Positions 17,601-25,619 of a stretch of DNA of 35,090 nucleotides are shown here, piece by piece; the first letter of the stretch is position 1, and each line of letters opens with the position of its first letter. The DNA comes from Planctomycetota bacterium (GTDB lineage Bacteria > Planctomycetota > Planctomycetia > Gemmatales > Gemmataceae). Location: NCBI GenBank assembly GCA_016873225.1, contig VGXS01000036.1, forward strand, positions 1 to 35,090, written 5' to 3'. The position numbers and the translations under genes are program-made. The notes under the pieces were generated by a model. The model saw only the letters and a list, made by a program, of their open reading frames with translations, made no database searches and was not told the DNA's origin.

Positions 17601-18979
17601 GGGGCGGCGCCCCCGCGCCTTCCCCGGGGCGGCGTCCACCCGGCCGGCTTGGGATGATCCACCACGAGCGGCGCGGTGTCCCCGAGGGCCTTCAGGTCGC
17701 GTTCGAGCGCCAGCAGCATGTCCTTCCCGCGACCGGCGTGCTCCGGCTTGTCCGAGAGGTTGTCCTTCTCGAACGGGTCGGTTTCCAGGTTGAACAACTG
17801 CGTCCTGTCGACTTCCGGATACCTGATGAGCTTCCAAGGCCCGTCGCGAAGGGCCCGTTGCGACTTGCGGTAGCCGAACGCCAGCCTCGGCCTGCCCGCG
17901 CCTTCGCCCGTCGCCAGGACAGGGCCGAGGTTGATCCCCTCGCTGGATTCCGGGCCCTTGACGCCGCAGAGGGCGCCCAGCGTGGGCATCACATCAAAGA
18001 GGTAGCACATGGCGGCGGCGCGCTTGTCCCTGGCGATCCCCGGGCCCGACATGATGAGCGGCACCCTCAGCGACTCCTCGTAGAGGTTTTGCTTCCCGAT
18101 CAACCCGTGCGCGCCGCGCGCCACCCCCGAGTCGGCGGCGTACACGACGATGGTGTTGGCCGCGTGGGGCGACTTCGCGAGCGCGTCGAGGATGCGGCCC
18201 ACCTGCGAGTCGAGGTAGGAGACATACCGGTAATACTCGGCGTTCATCCCGGCCACCGCCTGGGGCGTGCGCGGCCAACCAAGCAGCATCTCGTCGCGGA
18301 TCGCCATTTCGCCGTTGTCGAAGGGATGCTGCGGCAGGAAGTTGGGGAGCGGCGGCAGCGACCTGGGATCATAACTGACCGGGAAACCCTCGGGCACGAT
18401 GTGCGGGTCGTGCGGCGCGTCAAACGCCACATAGCAGACAAAAGGACTATCCTTTTGGCAGTCGATGAACCGGATCGCCTCGTCCGCGAAGACCTCGCAG
18501 GCGTGCCTGGGCGAAAGCCGGGCCGGGCCGACCGTCCCGCCGTCGAGGTCGCTCAACCGCGCCTTGAGCGGGTTGGCCATTCCGCCCATCAGCATCGAGC
18601 GGGCCTGCTGGAACGATCGCGCGAGCGACGGGGCGCCGTTGTGCCACTTGCCGGTGGCGAAGGTGGAGTAACCGGCCTTGGCGAACGCGGCGGGCCAGGT
18701 CGGGTCGCGCATGAGCCTCTCATCGGCTCGGAACAGGCCGCGTCCCGACATCAGCATCGCGCGCGACGGCACGCAGGTGGCGCCCTGCAGGCCGCCCTGC
18801 ATGTACGCGCGCTCGAACGACACGCCCGACCTGACGATCCTGTCGATGTGCGGGGTTTTGATGACGGGATTGCCAAGGGAGCCGATGGTGTCGGCGCGCT
18901 GGTCGTCGGCGAACAGGAAGAGCACATTGGGGCGGTCGGCCGCCATCGCGGCCGCCGCCAAAAACAGCGTCAAGAGCAT
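17597..18979 (-). CDS. Exported sulfatase (sulfatase B)
   Basis: 460 aa. Leader MLLTLFLAAAAMAA, then NVLFLFADDQRADT metal site, and the formylglycine motif CVPSR at 69-73 followed by SGR. Other type I sulfatase elements are TGKWHN, AFDAPHDPH and VYAADSG, and a C-terminal GPWKLIRY. The overall pattern resembles iduronate- or choline-type sulfatases, which use short side chains around DDQRAD, but the substrate is not determined. ATG 18979 is chosen because AGGAGG sits 8 nt upstream; ATG 18985 is possible with a tighter spacing. It ends in an ATGA overlap with sulfatase C and begins 14 bp after the zinc peptidase gene. Confidence 0.92.
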
Positions 18980-18993
18980 CGCCATTGCCTCCT

Positions 18994-19698
18994 TCAGCGG
19001 GCGGCGCCCCAAGCCTCGCCCAGAAGCGCCGCCATCCTCGGGTCGTGCCTTTCCAGTTCCGCCTTGTTGAACGGAAAAAAGTCATTCCTTGAGAAAAACG
19101 CCTCGGTTGTCTCCGCGAAGTATTCCTTCGCGTTGGTCATCGCGTAGGCCTTCTCCCGGGTGTTCGCCTTGCCGCGGCCGTTGACGCGCTCGACGCGGTC
19201 GTAGCCGCCCTTGTCCCTCGCCTCGCGGAAGGCCGCCTCGATTTTCGGGTTCTCGAAGCCGAGCACGCGGTCGTGGTAGGCGTGCGCCAGTTCATGCAGC
19301 GCGAAGTTCGGCATCCGCGTTGTCTCCTGCTCGAAGATGCTGATGTTGGTGAACTCGACCCCCTTGGCCATGGACGGATCGCGTCCGTTCGACTTGAGCC
19401 ATCCTGCGGAGGGATGGTACTCGGCTGACGGCCGCGTCTTGGGGTATTCCCTTGAAAACCACAGCGGCACCTCCCTGAGCCTCGCCAGCGCGGGCCCGGG
19501 CACCACCTTGGCCACTTCGGCAAGCTGCGCCCTTAGCAGGGAAACGGCCTTTTCCGTGGCTTCCGGTTCGGCGGAAAGCAGCGCCGCCTGCGCGTGCAGC
19601 TTCCATCCCAGGATCTCGAGCGTTTGGTAGCCTTCCGGGCCCGGTTTCCAGCCGGGATCAGCCGCCAGGGCGGCCGAGGCCATGATCAGGTTCATCAT
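18994..19698 (-). CDS. Exported zinc metallopeptidase, lethal-factor-like
   Basis: 234 aa. Leader MMNLIMASAALAA, then a helical N-terminal half and a catalytic half with HELAH at 135-139 and EYFAETTEAFF from residue 192, the spacing seen in the anthrax-lethal-factor-like (ATLF/Pro-Pro endopeptidase) zinc clan. Glu196 or a neighbour should be the third zinc ligand. It should act outside the cytoplasm. ATG 19698 overlaps the sulfatase A stop as ATGA, so its synthesis is coupled to that enzyme, and sulfatase B follows by 14 bp. A role in trimming sulfated glycoproteins or maturing operon partners is speculation. Confidence 0.8.
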   Translation of the reverse strand: MMNLIMASAALAADPGWKPGPEGYQTLEILGWKLHAQAALLSAEPEATEKAVSLLRAQLAEVAKVVPGPALARLREVPLWFSREYPKTRPSAEYHPSAGWLKSNGRDPSMAKGVEFTNISIFEQETTRMPNFALHELAHAYHDRVLGFENPKIEAAFREARDKGGYDRVERVNGRGKANTREKAYAMTNAKEYFAETTEAFFSRNDFFPFNKAELERHDPRMAALLGEAWGAAR

Positions 19699-21059
19699 TT
19701 TTTCAACGGACCTCCGCCATTGGGACTCAACCGCTTCCACCAGTCGGGCCCCTCGGCTTCGATCTCGCCGTTGAGCGACTTCAGCCTGTCTCGCATCGAC
19801 GCGAGCCTTGTGGCGTCCTTGGCCGCGAGGTTTTCAGCCTCGGCCGGGTCGGCGCGCAGGTTGTACAGTTCCACCGTTGAGAAATCCCGCGAGGCGAGCA
19901 CCTTGAAGTCGCCATCGCGCATGGCCATTGTCACCTTTTCCCTGGGAGGCGCCATGTCGAGCCGCCAGAACAGCGGCACGCCCCGTTTCAGTTCGCGTGT
20001 CTGGCCCGTGAGCGCCGGCATCGCGTCGACCCCGTCGATCACGCGGTCCGTGGGCGGCTTGACGCCGCACAGGCCCAGCACCGTGGGAAACAGGTCGGTG
20101 CCGACCATCGGGGCCTCGCATACCGTGCCTGCCGGAATTTTGCCGGGCCATCGGGCCAGGCCCGGGACGCGGATGCCCCCCTCGTACATCGACCTCTTGC
20201 GGCCCCGCAGGCCCCCGGTCACGCCGCGGGTGCGGCCCTTGGTGCCGTCCCCCTCGGGGCCGTTGTCGGCGGTGAAGAAAACCGCGGTGTCGCCTGTCAG
20301 CTTGCGTTCTTCGAGCGCCTTCATCAGGTTGCCGAAGGCGTGGTCCAGTTGCGTGACATTCCCGTGGTGCTGCCGGAATTCCTCGGGCAGGTCCTTGTAA
20401 GGCTCCTGGAAGGCGGGGTCGCTTTCGATCGGCAGATGGGGCTCATGGGTCCACACGGCGAGGAAAAACGGCTTGGACTTGTCGCGGCCGCCGTCCAGCC
20501 AGCGGATGGCCTCCTCCACCACCAGGGGTGCCGAATAGCCTTCCATCCTTCCCGCCGCGGCGCCATTGCGGACAAAGTTGATCGGATTTTTGTGGCTCGG
20601 GGCGGCGTTGTTCTGCGTCGCCATCCAGTGGTCGTAACCGTGGTCCCCGGGCTGGGGCTGGGCCGGGTTGTTGAACTTGCCGTTGAGGTGCCACTTGCCG
20701 ACATGCGCCGTGCTGTAGCCGGCGCCCTTGAGTAATTTCGGCAGCGTCACCTCGCTTGTCCGAAGGTGAACCTCCGATCCTTCCGCGATCCAGGTGTAAA
20801 CACCGTTGCGGTGAGGGGTGCGACCGGTCAGGATCGCCGAGCGGGATGGCGAGCAGACCGCGCTGGCCGAATAGCACTGCGTCAGACGGACCCCCTGCTT
20901 GGCGAAGGCGTCGAGCTGGGGGGACTTGATGCGCGGGTGCCCTTGGCATCCAAGGTCGCCATGGCCCAGGTCATCGGCCAGGAACACCACGACATTCGGC
21001 CTCTCGGCGGCGAACGCGACGACGGCCAAGGCGAGGCAGGCTGCGAAATTCACGGTCAT
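19695..21059 (-). CDS. Exported arylsulfatase-like sulfatase (sulfatase A)
   Basis: 454 aa, first gene of the operon. Leader FAACLALAVVAFAAE, metal-binding LADDLGHGDLG (27-37), and formylglycine motif CSPSR at 69-73 followed by ILTGR. Further ligands are HVGKWHLNG, THEPH and FTADNGPEG, with GDFKVLASR near the C-terminus; the layout is that of the arylsulfatase A / N-acetylgalactosamine-6-sulfatase group. ATG 21059 is chosen because the leader starts there; an 81-nt longer frame is non-leader sequence that runs into the promoter. A putative promoter with a dyad lies just upstream. It hydrolyses sulfate esters outside the cytoplasm; the exact substrate is unknown. Confidence 0.94.
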   Translation of the reverse strand: MTVNFAACLALAVVAFAAERPNVVVFLADDLGHGDLGCQGHPRIKSPQLDAFAKQGVRLTQCYSASAVCSPSRSAILTGRTPHRNGVYTWIAEGSEVHLRTSEVTLPKLLKGAGYSTAHVGKWHLNGKFNNPAQPQPGDHGYDHWMATQNNAAPSHKNPINFVRNGAAAGRMEGYSAPLVVEEAIRWLDGGRDKSKPFFLAVWTHEPHLPIESDPAFQEPYKDLPEEFRQHHGNVTQLDHAFGNLMKALEERKLTGDTAVFFTADNGPEGDGTKGRTRGVTGGLRGRKRSMYEGGIRVPGLARWPGKIPAGTVCEAPMVGTDLFPTVLGLCGVKPPTDRVIDGVDAMPALTGQTRELKRGVPLFWRLDMAPPREKVTMAMRDGDFKVLASRDFSTVELYNLRADPAEAENLAAKDATRLASMRDRLKSLNGEIEAEGPDWWKRLSPNGGGPLKK

Positions 21060-21090
21060 GGCTCCCGGGTGAGGCTGGTTCGATTGTGCG

Positions 21091-21119
21091 AGGATACGGC
21101 AAATCCAAACCGCGGCCAA
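21091..21119 (-). promoter_or_regulatory. Putative promoter of the sulfatase operon
   Basis: On the minus strand TTGGCC (21114-21119), 17 nt, then TATCCT (21091-21096), giving a start site about 25 nt before the sulfatase A ATG. The -35 lies inside an 18-bp dyad at 21111-21128. Confidence 0.4.
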
Positions 21120-21128
21120 CTGGCCGCG
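21111..21128. promoter_or_regulatory. Perfect dyad, candidate operator
   Basis: CGCGGCCA-AC-TGGCCGCG, two perfect 8-bp arms around 2 bases, in the 138-bp gap between the divergent sulfatase operon and MFS gene and overlapping the putative -35. The short centre suits a dimeric regulator better than an RNA hairpin. Confidence 0.4.
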
Positions 21129-21197
21129 CCTTGTGGCCAATCATGCCTGTCCGGCTATCAAGTACAGGACAACCGCCGCCCGAGGACAACCCTTCCC

Positions 21198-22682
21198 ATG
21201 GACACAGCCTCCCCGCAACCCAGCAAAGTGAGCCTCACTACCTGGCTCGTGCTCACCGTCGCCGCCATCGGCTTCCTGTTCGACACCTACGAACTGCTCA
21301 TGACGCCGCTGGTGCTGGCGCCGGCCCTTTCAGACTTGCTCAAGTTGCCGGCGAACCATCCCGAGGTCACCGCGTGGGTTGGCAGGGTCCTCTGGATGAC
21401 GGCGCTTTGCGGCGGCGTTTTCGGCTTGCTGGGCGGTTACCTCATCGACCAGTTCGGCCGGAAAACGGTCATGGTGGCCAGCATCTTCCTTTACTCCTTT
21501 TCCCCGGTCATGGCCGGCCTCAGCACCGACCTGACATGGCTCATCTTTTTCCGCTGCACCACCTTCGTCGGCGTTTGCGTCGAGTTTGTCGCCGCCGTCA
21601 CTTGGCTGGCGGAACTCTTCCCCGACAAGAAAATGAAGGAACTGGCCCTGGGTTGGACCCAGGCGTTCGCGTCCGTCGGCGGCCTGCTGGTCACCGCCGT
21701 CAGCGGCGGCGTCGGCTACCTTGCCGCCCAGAAAATGCTCCCGCCGATTCCAGGGTTTGAGAACCCCGGCAACTGGCGCTACACACTCATGACCGGCCTT
21801 TTACCGGCCATTCCCATCGCCCTGCTGCTGCCGTTCGTCCCCGAATCCGAGGTCTGGCGCGAGCGCAAGCGCTCGGGCGCCCTCAGGCGGCCCAGCTTTG
21901 GCGAACTGTTTTCCCCCGCCCTCATCCGCACCACCTTGGTGGGCACCCTGCTGTCGGCTTGCGCCTATGCGGCGGCTTTCGGCACCCTGCAGGTCACCGT
22001 CACCCAGGCCGTGCCCGGCTTGAAACTGGAGCGCCTCGAGGAACCCCGCAAGGCTCTCGCCGAGCTGTCCAAGCAGGGCAAGGCGATCGAGGCCAAGATC
22101 AAGGAAGCCTCCGAGGATGAGAAGGAAAAGCTCAACGCCGAATACTTCGGGCTTCTCAAGAAGCAGGGGGGCATCAACAAGGAAAAGGTTCAGCCCGTCC
22201 GCGAGGAAGTCCAGTTCCTGCAGGAACTGGGCGGTCTGCTGGGCCGCGTGCTGCTGGCCTTGGCCCTCATGGCCATTGCCAGCCGAAGGCTCATTCTCTG
22301 GTTGTTCCAGGTTCCCGGGCTTGTGGTGGTCCCGTTCGTCTGGTTCTGGGTGTTCCAGCAACAACCCGAGTATTTCGCCTATGGCGTCTTCGCCGCCGGC
22401 GTGATGACCGTGGCCCAGTTCAGCTACTTCGGCGAATACCTGCCCAAGGTGTTTCCGGTTCACCTCCGGGGCACCGGCGGCGCCTTCGCGACAAATGTCG
22501 GCGGCCGGATGATCGGAACCTCGGCCGCCTTCCTCACCACGAATCTCATCGCCCCTTACGCCCCCGGAGCCAACCTGTTCGAGAAGGTTGCCTTCGCCGC
22601 GGGAGTCACGGGCACGGCGGTTTTCGCCATCGGATTGCTGGGAAGTTTCTTCCTGCCGGAACCTCCGCGCGAGGAACACTGA
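21198..22682 (+). CDS. MFS transporter with charged loop insertion
   Basis: 494 aa. An N-terminal six-helix bundle includes the MFS motif A GGYLIDQFGRKTVM after helix 2, and the architecture resembles the sugar/organic-acid porters. Between about residues 273 and 345 a highly charged, probably coiled-coil insert (LEEPRKALAELSKQGKAIEA onward, Lys/Glu-rich) separates two membrane helices in the second half; by MFS topology this loop faces the periplasm. The C-terminal half resumes with GEYLPKVFPVHLRGTG, another MFS-like motif. ATG 21198 has GAGGA upstream; the longer open frame is antisense shadow of sulfatase A. It is divergent from the sulfatase operon and followed by a GT4 gene after 19 bp. 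Substrate unknown. Confidence 0.87.
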   Translation: MDTASPQPSKVSLTTWLVLTVAAIGFLFDTYELLMTPLVLAPALSDLLKLPANHPEVTAWVGRVLWMTALCGGVFGLLGGYLIDQFGRKTVMVASIFLYSFSPVMAGLSTDLTWLIFFRCTTFVGVCVEFVAAVTWLAELFPDKKMKELALGWTQAFASVGGLLVTAVSGGVGYLAAQKMLPPIPGFENPGNWRYTLMTGLLPAIPIALLLPFVPESEVWRERKRSGALRRPSFGELFSPALIRTTLVGTLLSACAYAAAFGTLQVTVTQAVPGLKLERLEEPRKALAELSKQGKAIEAKIKEASEDEKEKLNAEYFGLLKKQGGINKEKVQPVREEVQFLQELGGLLGRVLLALALMAIASRRLILWLFQVPGLVVVPFVWFWVFQQQPEYFAYGVFAAGVMTVAQFSYFGEYLPKVFPVHLRGTGGAFATNVGGRMIGTSAAFLTTNLIAPYAPGANLFEKVAFAAGVTGTAVFAIGLLGSFFLPEPPREEH

Positions 22683-22701
22683 GCCGGCGCCTCGACAGCC
22701 C

Positions 22702-23985
22702 ATGCGAATCGCCTATGTCACCGCCGGCGCCGCAGGAATGTTCTGCGGTTCCTGCATGCGGGACAACACCTTGGTGCGCGCCCTGGGCCGGATCGGGCAT
22801 GAGGCGTTCCTCATCCCCACCTACACCCCCATCACCACCGACGAGGTCGACGCCTCTTCCAGGCAGGTGTTCATGGGGGGGCTCAATGTCTACCTCCAGG
22901 AAGTCAGTCCGATCTTCCGCCACACTCCCCGGTGGCTCGACAGGTGGCTGGATGCCCGCTGGCTCCTCAAGTGGATCGGCCGGTTCGCGGGATCCACTCC
23001 CTATGACGAACTGGCCGGCCTCACCCTTTCCATGCTGCGTGGCACGCATGGGCACCAGGCCAAGGAGGTCCGGCGCCTGGCCGGTTGGCTGGCCGGGGAG
23101 ATGCGGCCGGATGTGGTTCACCTGACCAACGCGCTGCTCTCGGGCCTGGTTCCGGAAATTCGGGCGCGCCTGCCACGCACGCCTGTCGTCATCGAACTGC
23201 AGGGAGACGATATCTTCCTCGACGCTTTGCCAGCGCAGGCAAGGGCCGAGGCGATCGGGCTGATCCGCCAAAACGGTGAACTCGTGGCGGGATTCCAAGC
23301 CACTTCAAGCGCCTATGCCGAGTCGATGTCCGCCTATTTTGGTATCGAGCGAAACCGCATCGGCGTCGTTCATCCGGGAATCGACTTGTCCGGTTGGCCG
23401 AAGCCCGGGCGCGAGACCCGGTCCCGGCCGTTCACGGTGGGCTATTTTGCCAGGATCTGCCCGGAGAAGGGTTTTCATCATGCGGTTGGAGCCTTCATCG
23501 AGCTGAAAAAGCGGGTTCCCGAGGCGAAATTTCACTTTGGTGGCTGGCTCGGCCCCGCCAACCGCGATTTTTACAGCCGTCAGCTTTCAAGGCTTCGCGA
23601 TGCCGGGGTCGCGGAGTCGGCCGTTCATCTTGAGTGCCCTTCGCTTGCCGACAAGGTCGCCTTCATGAAGGGTATCGATTTGCTGAGCGTGCCAACGGAG
23701 TACCATGAACCCAAGGGACTCTATGTGCTGGAGGCCTGGGCAGCTGGTATTCCCGTGGTGCAACCGGCCCATGGGTCATTTCCTGAATTGATTGAAATGT
23801 CGGGAGGGGGAGTCTTGGTTGCTCCCAGAAGCCTGGAGGGTTTGGTCAACGCTTGGGTCGATTTGGCGGAAGCCCCCCAAACTCGGGAATTGATGGGAAA
23901 ACGGGGCAGGGAAGCTGTCGAATCAAAATTCACAGATGATATCATGGCATTATATACAGCATCTTGGTATAGCAATCTTGCATAG
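22702..23985 (+). CDS. GT4-family glycosyltransferase
   Basis: 427 aa, GT-B fold. The N-terminus (RIAYVTAGAAGMFCGSCMRD) is the donor-side fold with a FCGSCMRDN motif seen in bacterial GT4 enzymes. The C-terminal domain has GYFARICPEKGFHH, FHFGGWLG, and the E-x7-E motif Glu336-Glu344 (EPKGLYVLE), then AAGIPVVQPAHGSFPELI, which binds the nucleotide sugar. Retaining transfer to a lipid or glycan acceptor on the cytoplasmic side is expected. ATG 22702 is 19 bp after the MFS stop, so they are probably co-transcribed. The last ~150 bases are clearly AT-richer than the rest of the gene. Confidence 0.9.
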   Translation: MRIAYVTAGAAGMFCGSCMRDNTLVRALGRIGHEAFLIPTYTPITTDEVDASSRQVFMGGLNVYLQEVSPIFRHTPRWLDRWLDARWLLKWIGRFAGSTPYDELAGLTLSMLRGTHGHQAKEVRRLAGWLAGEMRPDVVHLTNALLSGLVPEIRARLPRTPVVIELQGDDIFLDALPAQARAEAIGLIRQNGELVAGFQATSSAYAESMSAYFGIERNRIGVVHPGIDLSGWPKPGRETRSRPFTVGYFARICPEKGFHHAVGAFIELKKRVPEAKFHFGGWLGPANRDFYSRQLSRLRDAGVAESAVHLECPSLADKVAFMKGIDLLSVPTEYHEPKGLYVLEAWAAGIPVVQPAHGSFPELIEMSGGGVLVAPRSLEGLVNAWVDLAEAPQTRELMGKRGREAVESKFTDDIMALYTASWYSNLA

Positions 23986-24197
23986 ATTAGTGATATCGAA
24001 TTGAAGTTTTTAACAGAGATTGGTTGACAATGCCTTGGAAATCGTTTCATTTTAATGATGACAGATTTGGTTTGCCGATGCCAGTCGGAACCTTCCAAGG
24101 TTCCGCAGCATCGAAACTGCGAATCCGCCGGGTTCTCACTCCTGCCCGGTTGGCCATGGCTGGCTGATCGAACACATAACCATGAGGACGGCCTGAA
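23986..24197. other. AT-rich intergenic region upstream of the DUF1501 operon
   Basis: A 212-bp gap; its first ~75 bases are visibly poorer in G and C than anything else in the window. It holds a consensus-like -35 at 24024-24029 and the DUF1501 ribosome-binding site (GAGGA near 24183). I see no obvious rho-independent terminator for the GT4 gene and no small ORF with a good start. Confidence 0.6.
24024..24050 (+). promoter_or_regulatory. Putative promoter of the 24-35 kb DUF1501 operon
   Basis: TTGACA at 24024-24029 is a perfect -35. TTTCAT at 24045-24050 (15 nt away) is the nearest acceptable -10, and TTTAAT at 24051 is 21 nt away. The spacing is imperfect, leaving a ~140-nt leader before the ATG. 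Confidence 0.3.
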
Positions 24198-25544
24198 ATG
24201 AGCAGCACGATCCGCGGAACCTGGAACGATGATCCCGCCCACTTTCTCCCCCGGCCCAATCGCCGGAATTTCCTGCATGTGGGCGCCGTTGGAACCCTCG
24301 GCCTCACGCTCGAAGGCCTGATGCGCAATGAAGCCCGCGCCGTCGATTCCGTCGGCGGTCGGCCCAGCAAGGAAGGCAAGGCCAAGTCCCTTATTCACAT
24401 TTACCTGCCAGGCGGCATGGCCCATCAGGATAGTTTCGACCCCAAGCCCTTGGCGCCCGTCGAATACAGGGGTGATATCGGCTACATCAATTCGAAGCTA
24501 GACGGCGTCCAGTTGGGCGAGCACTTCAAGCAAACCGCCCAGATCGTTGACAAGATCACCATCTGCCGTTCGATGACACACGGCGAAGCCGCCCACGAGC
24601 GCGGTACCCACAACATGTTCACGGGTTACCGCCCCAGCCCGGCGCTCACCTTCCCGAGCATGGGCAGCATCGTCAGCCATGAGTTTGGCCCCCGTAACAA
24701 CCTGCCCCCCTATGTGTGCGTCCCCTCGATGCCCACCAACTTCGCCGGCTCAGGATATCTTTCGAGCGCCTACGCTCCGTTCAGCCTGGGTAGCGACCCG
24801 GCCAACGCCAGCTTCACCGTGCAGGACCTGAACCTGCCCGGCGATGTCGACACCAAGCGTTTCACGGCCCGCCGCTCGATGCTCGACGCGGTTAATGATC
24901 ACTTCGCCGCCAAGGAAAAGGCCGACGGCCTCGAGGCGATGGACACCTTCTATCAGCGCGCTTATGGCCTGATCAGCTCCCAGAAGGCCCGTGAAGCCTT
25001 CAACATCAACACGGAATCCGCCGCTATTCGCGATGAATACGGCCGCAACGCTGCCGGCCAGCGGATGCTCATGGCCCGTCGTCTGGTTGCCGCGGGCGTT
25101 CGCCTCGTCTCGCTCACCTACGGTGGTTGGGACATGCACACGGGCATCAAGGGTGGCATGGCTGGTCAGGCCCCGATCCTCGACCAGGCCTTCGCCGCGC
25201 TCATCCGTGACCTCGACCGCAGCGGGTTGCTCGACTCCACCATGGTCATGATTTCCTCGGAATTCGGTCGCACGCCGAAGATCAACGGCACGGCCGGCCG
25301 TGACCACTGGCCCAAGGTGTTCAGCATCGTTCTCGCCGGCGGTGGCATCAAGAAGGGCTTCGTCTACGGCAAGTCCGATCCCACCGCCACCGAGCCTGAG
25401 GATGACGCCCTCGCGGTCGAGGACATGGCGATGACCGTTTACAACCAACTGGGCATCGATGGCGAGAAGCGCCTGATGGCCCCGGGCAACCGCCCCATCG
25501 ACATCGTCCGCGACGGCAAGGTTGTCCAAGACCTGCTCGCCTGA
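24198..25544 (+). CDS. DUF1501 protein with Tat leader (copy 2)
   Basis: 448 aa. The leader is a clear twin-arginine type: NRRNFLHVGAVGTLGLTLEG (residues 21-40). Family landmarks include IHIYLPGGMAHQDSFDPK, MFTGYRP, IRDEYGRN, GGWDMHTG, MISSEFGRTP and GRDHWPKVFS. It shares these blocks with copy 1 at 9.1 kb but is clearly diverged. GAGGA lies about 9 nt before the ATG. It heads a plus-strand operon with PPC, DUF1549/DUF1553 and cytochrome genes, the arrangement in which DUF1501 is usually found in planctomycetes. The alkaline-phosphatase-like fold suggests a hydrolase outside the cytoplasm, but the substrate is not known. Confidence 0.94.
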   Translation: MSSTIRGTWNDDPAHFLPRPNRRNFLHVGAVGTLGLTLEGLMRNEARAVDSVGGRPSKEGKAKSLIHIYLPGGMAHQDSFDPKPLAPVEYRGDIGYINSKLDGVQLGEHFKQTAQIVDKITICRSMTHGEAAHERGTHNMFTGYRPSPALTFPSMGSIVSHEFGPRNNLPPYVCVPSMPTNFAGSGYLSSAYAPFSLGSDPANASFTVQDLNLPGDVDTKRFTARRSMLDAVNDHFAAKEKADGLEAMDTFYQRAYGLISSQKAREAFNINTESAAIRDEYGRNAAGQRMLMARRLVAAGVRLVSLTYGGWDMHTGIKGGMAGQAPILDQAFAALIRDLDRSGLLDSTMVMISSEFGRTPKINGTAGRDHWPKVFSIVLAGGGIKKGFVYGKSDPTATEPEDDALAVEDMAMTVYNQLGIDGEKRLMAPGNRPIDIVRDGKVVQDLLA

Positions 25545-25555
25545 CCCGCCTTCGG

Positions 25556-25583
25556 TGGATCCCGGCTGTTCGGCCGGGATCCA
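25556..25583 (+). terminator. Strong intergenic hairpin after DUF1501 copy 2
   Basis: TGGATCCCGGC-TGTTCG-GCCGGGATCCA: an 11-bp perfect stem and 6-nt loop, with no following T-run. It probably acts as a partial terminator or mRNA-stabilising stem between DUF1501 and the PPC gene, adjusting their ratio. Confidence 0.55.
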
Positions 25584-25619
25584 TCCCAACCCATGACCGG
25601 CACCAACGGAGAACGCACC

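Noticed and set aside
17654..19147. Plus-strand 497-codon frame opposite sulfatase B
   Set aside because: Arg/Val/His-rich shadow of a gene with intact sulfatase signature on the other strand.
24048..24056. TTTAAT as the -10 of the TTGACA at 24024
   Set aside because: Spacing would be 21 nt, too long for a normal sigma-70 promoter.
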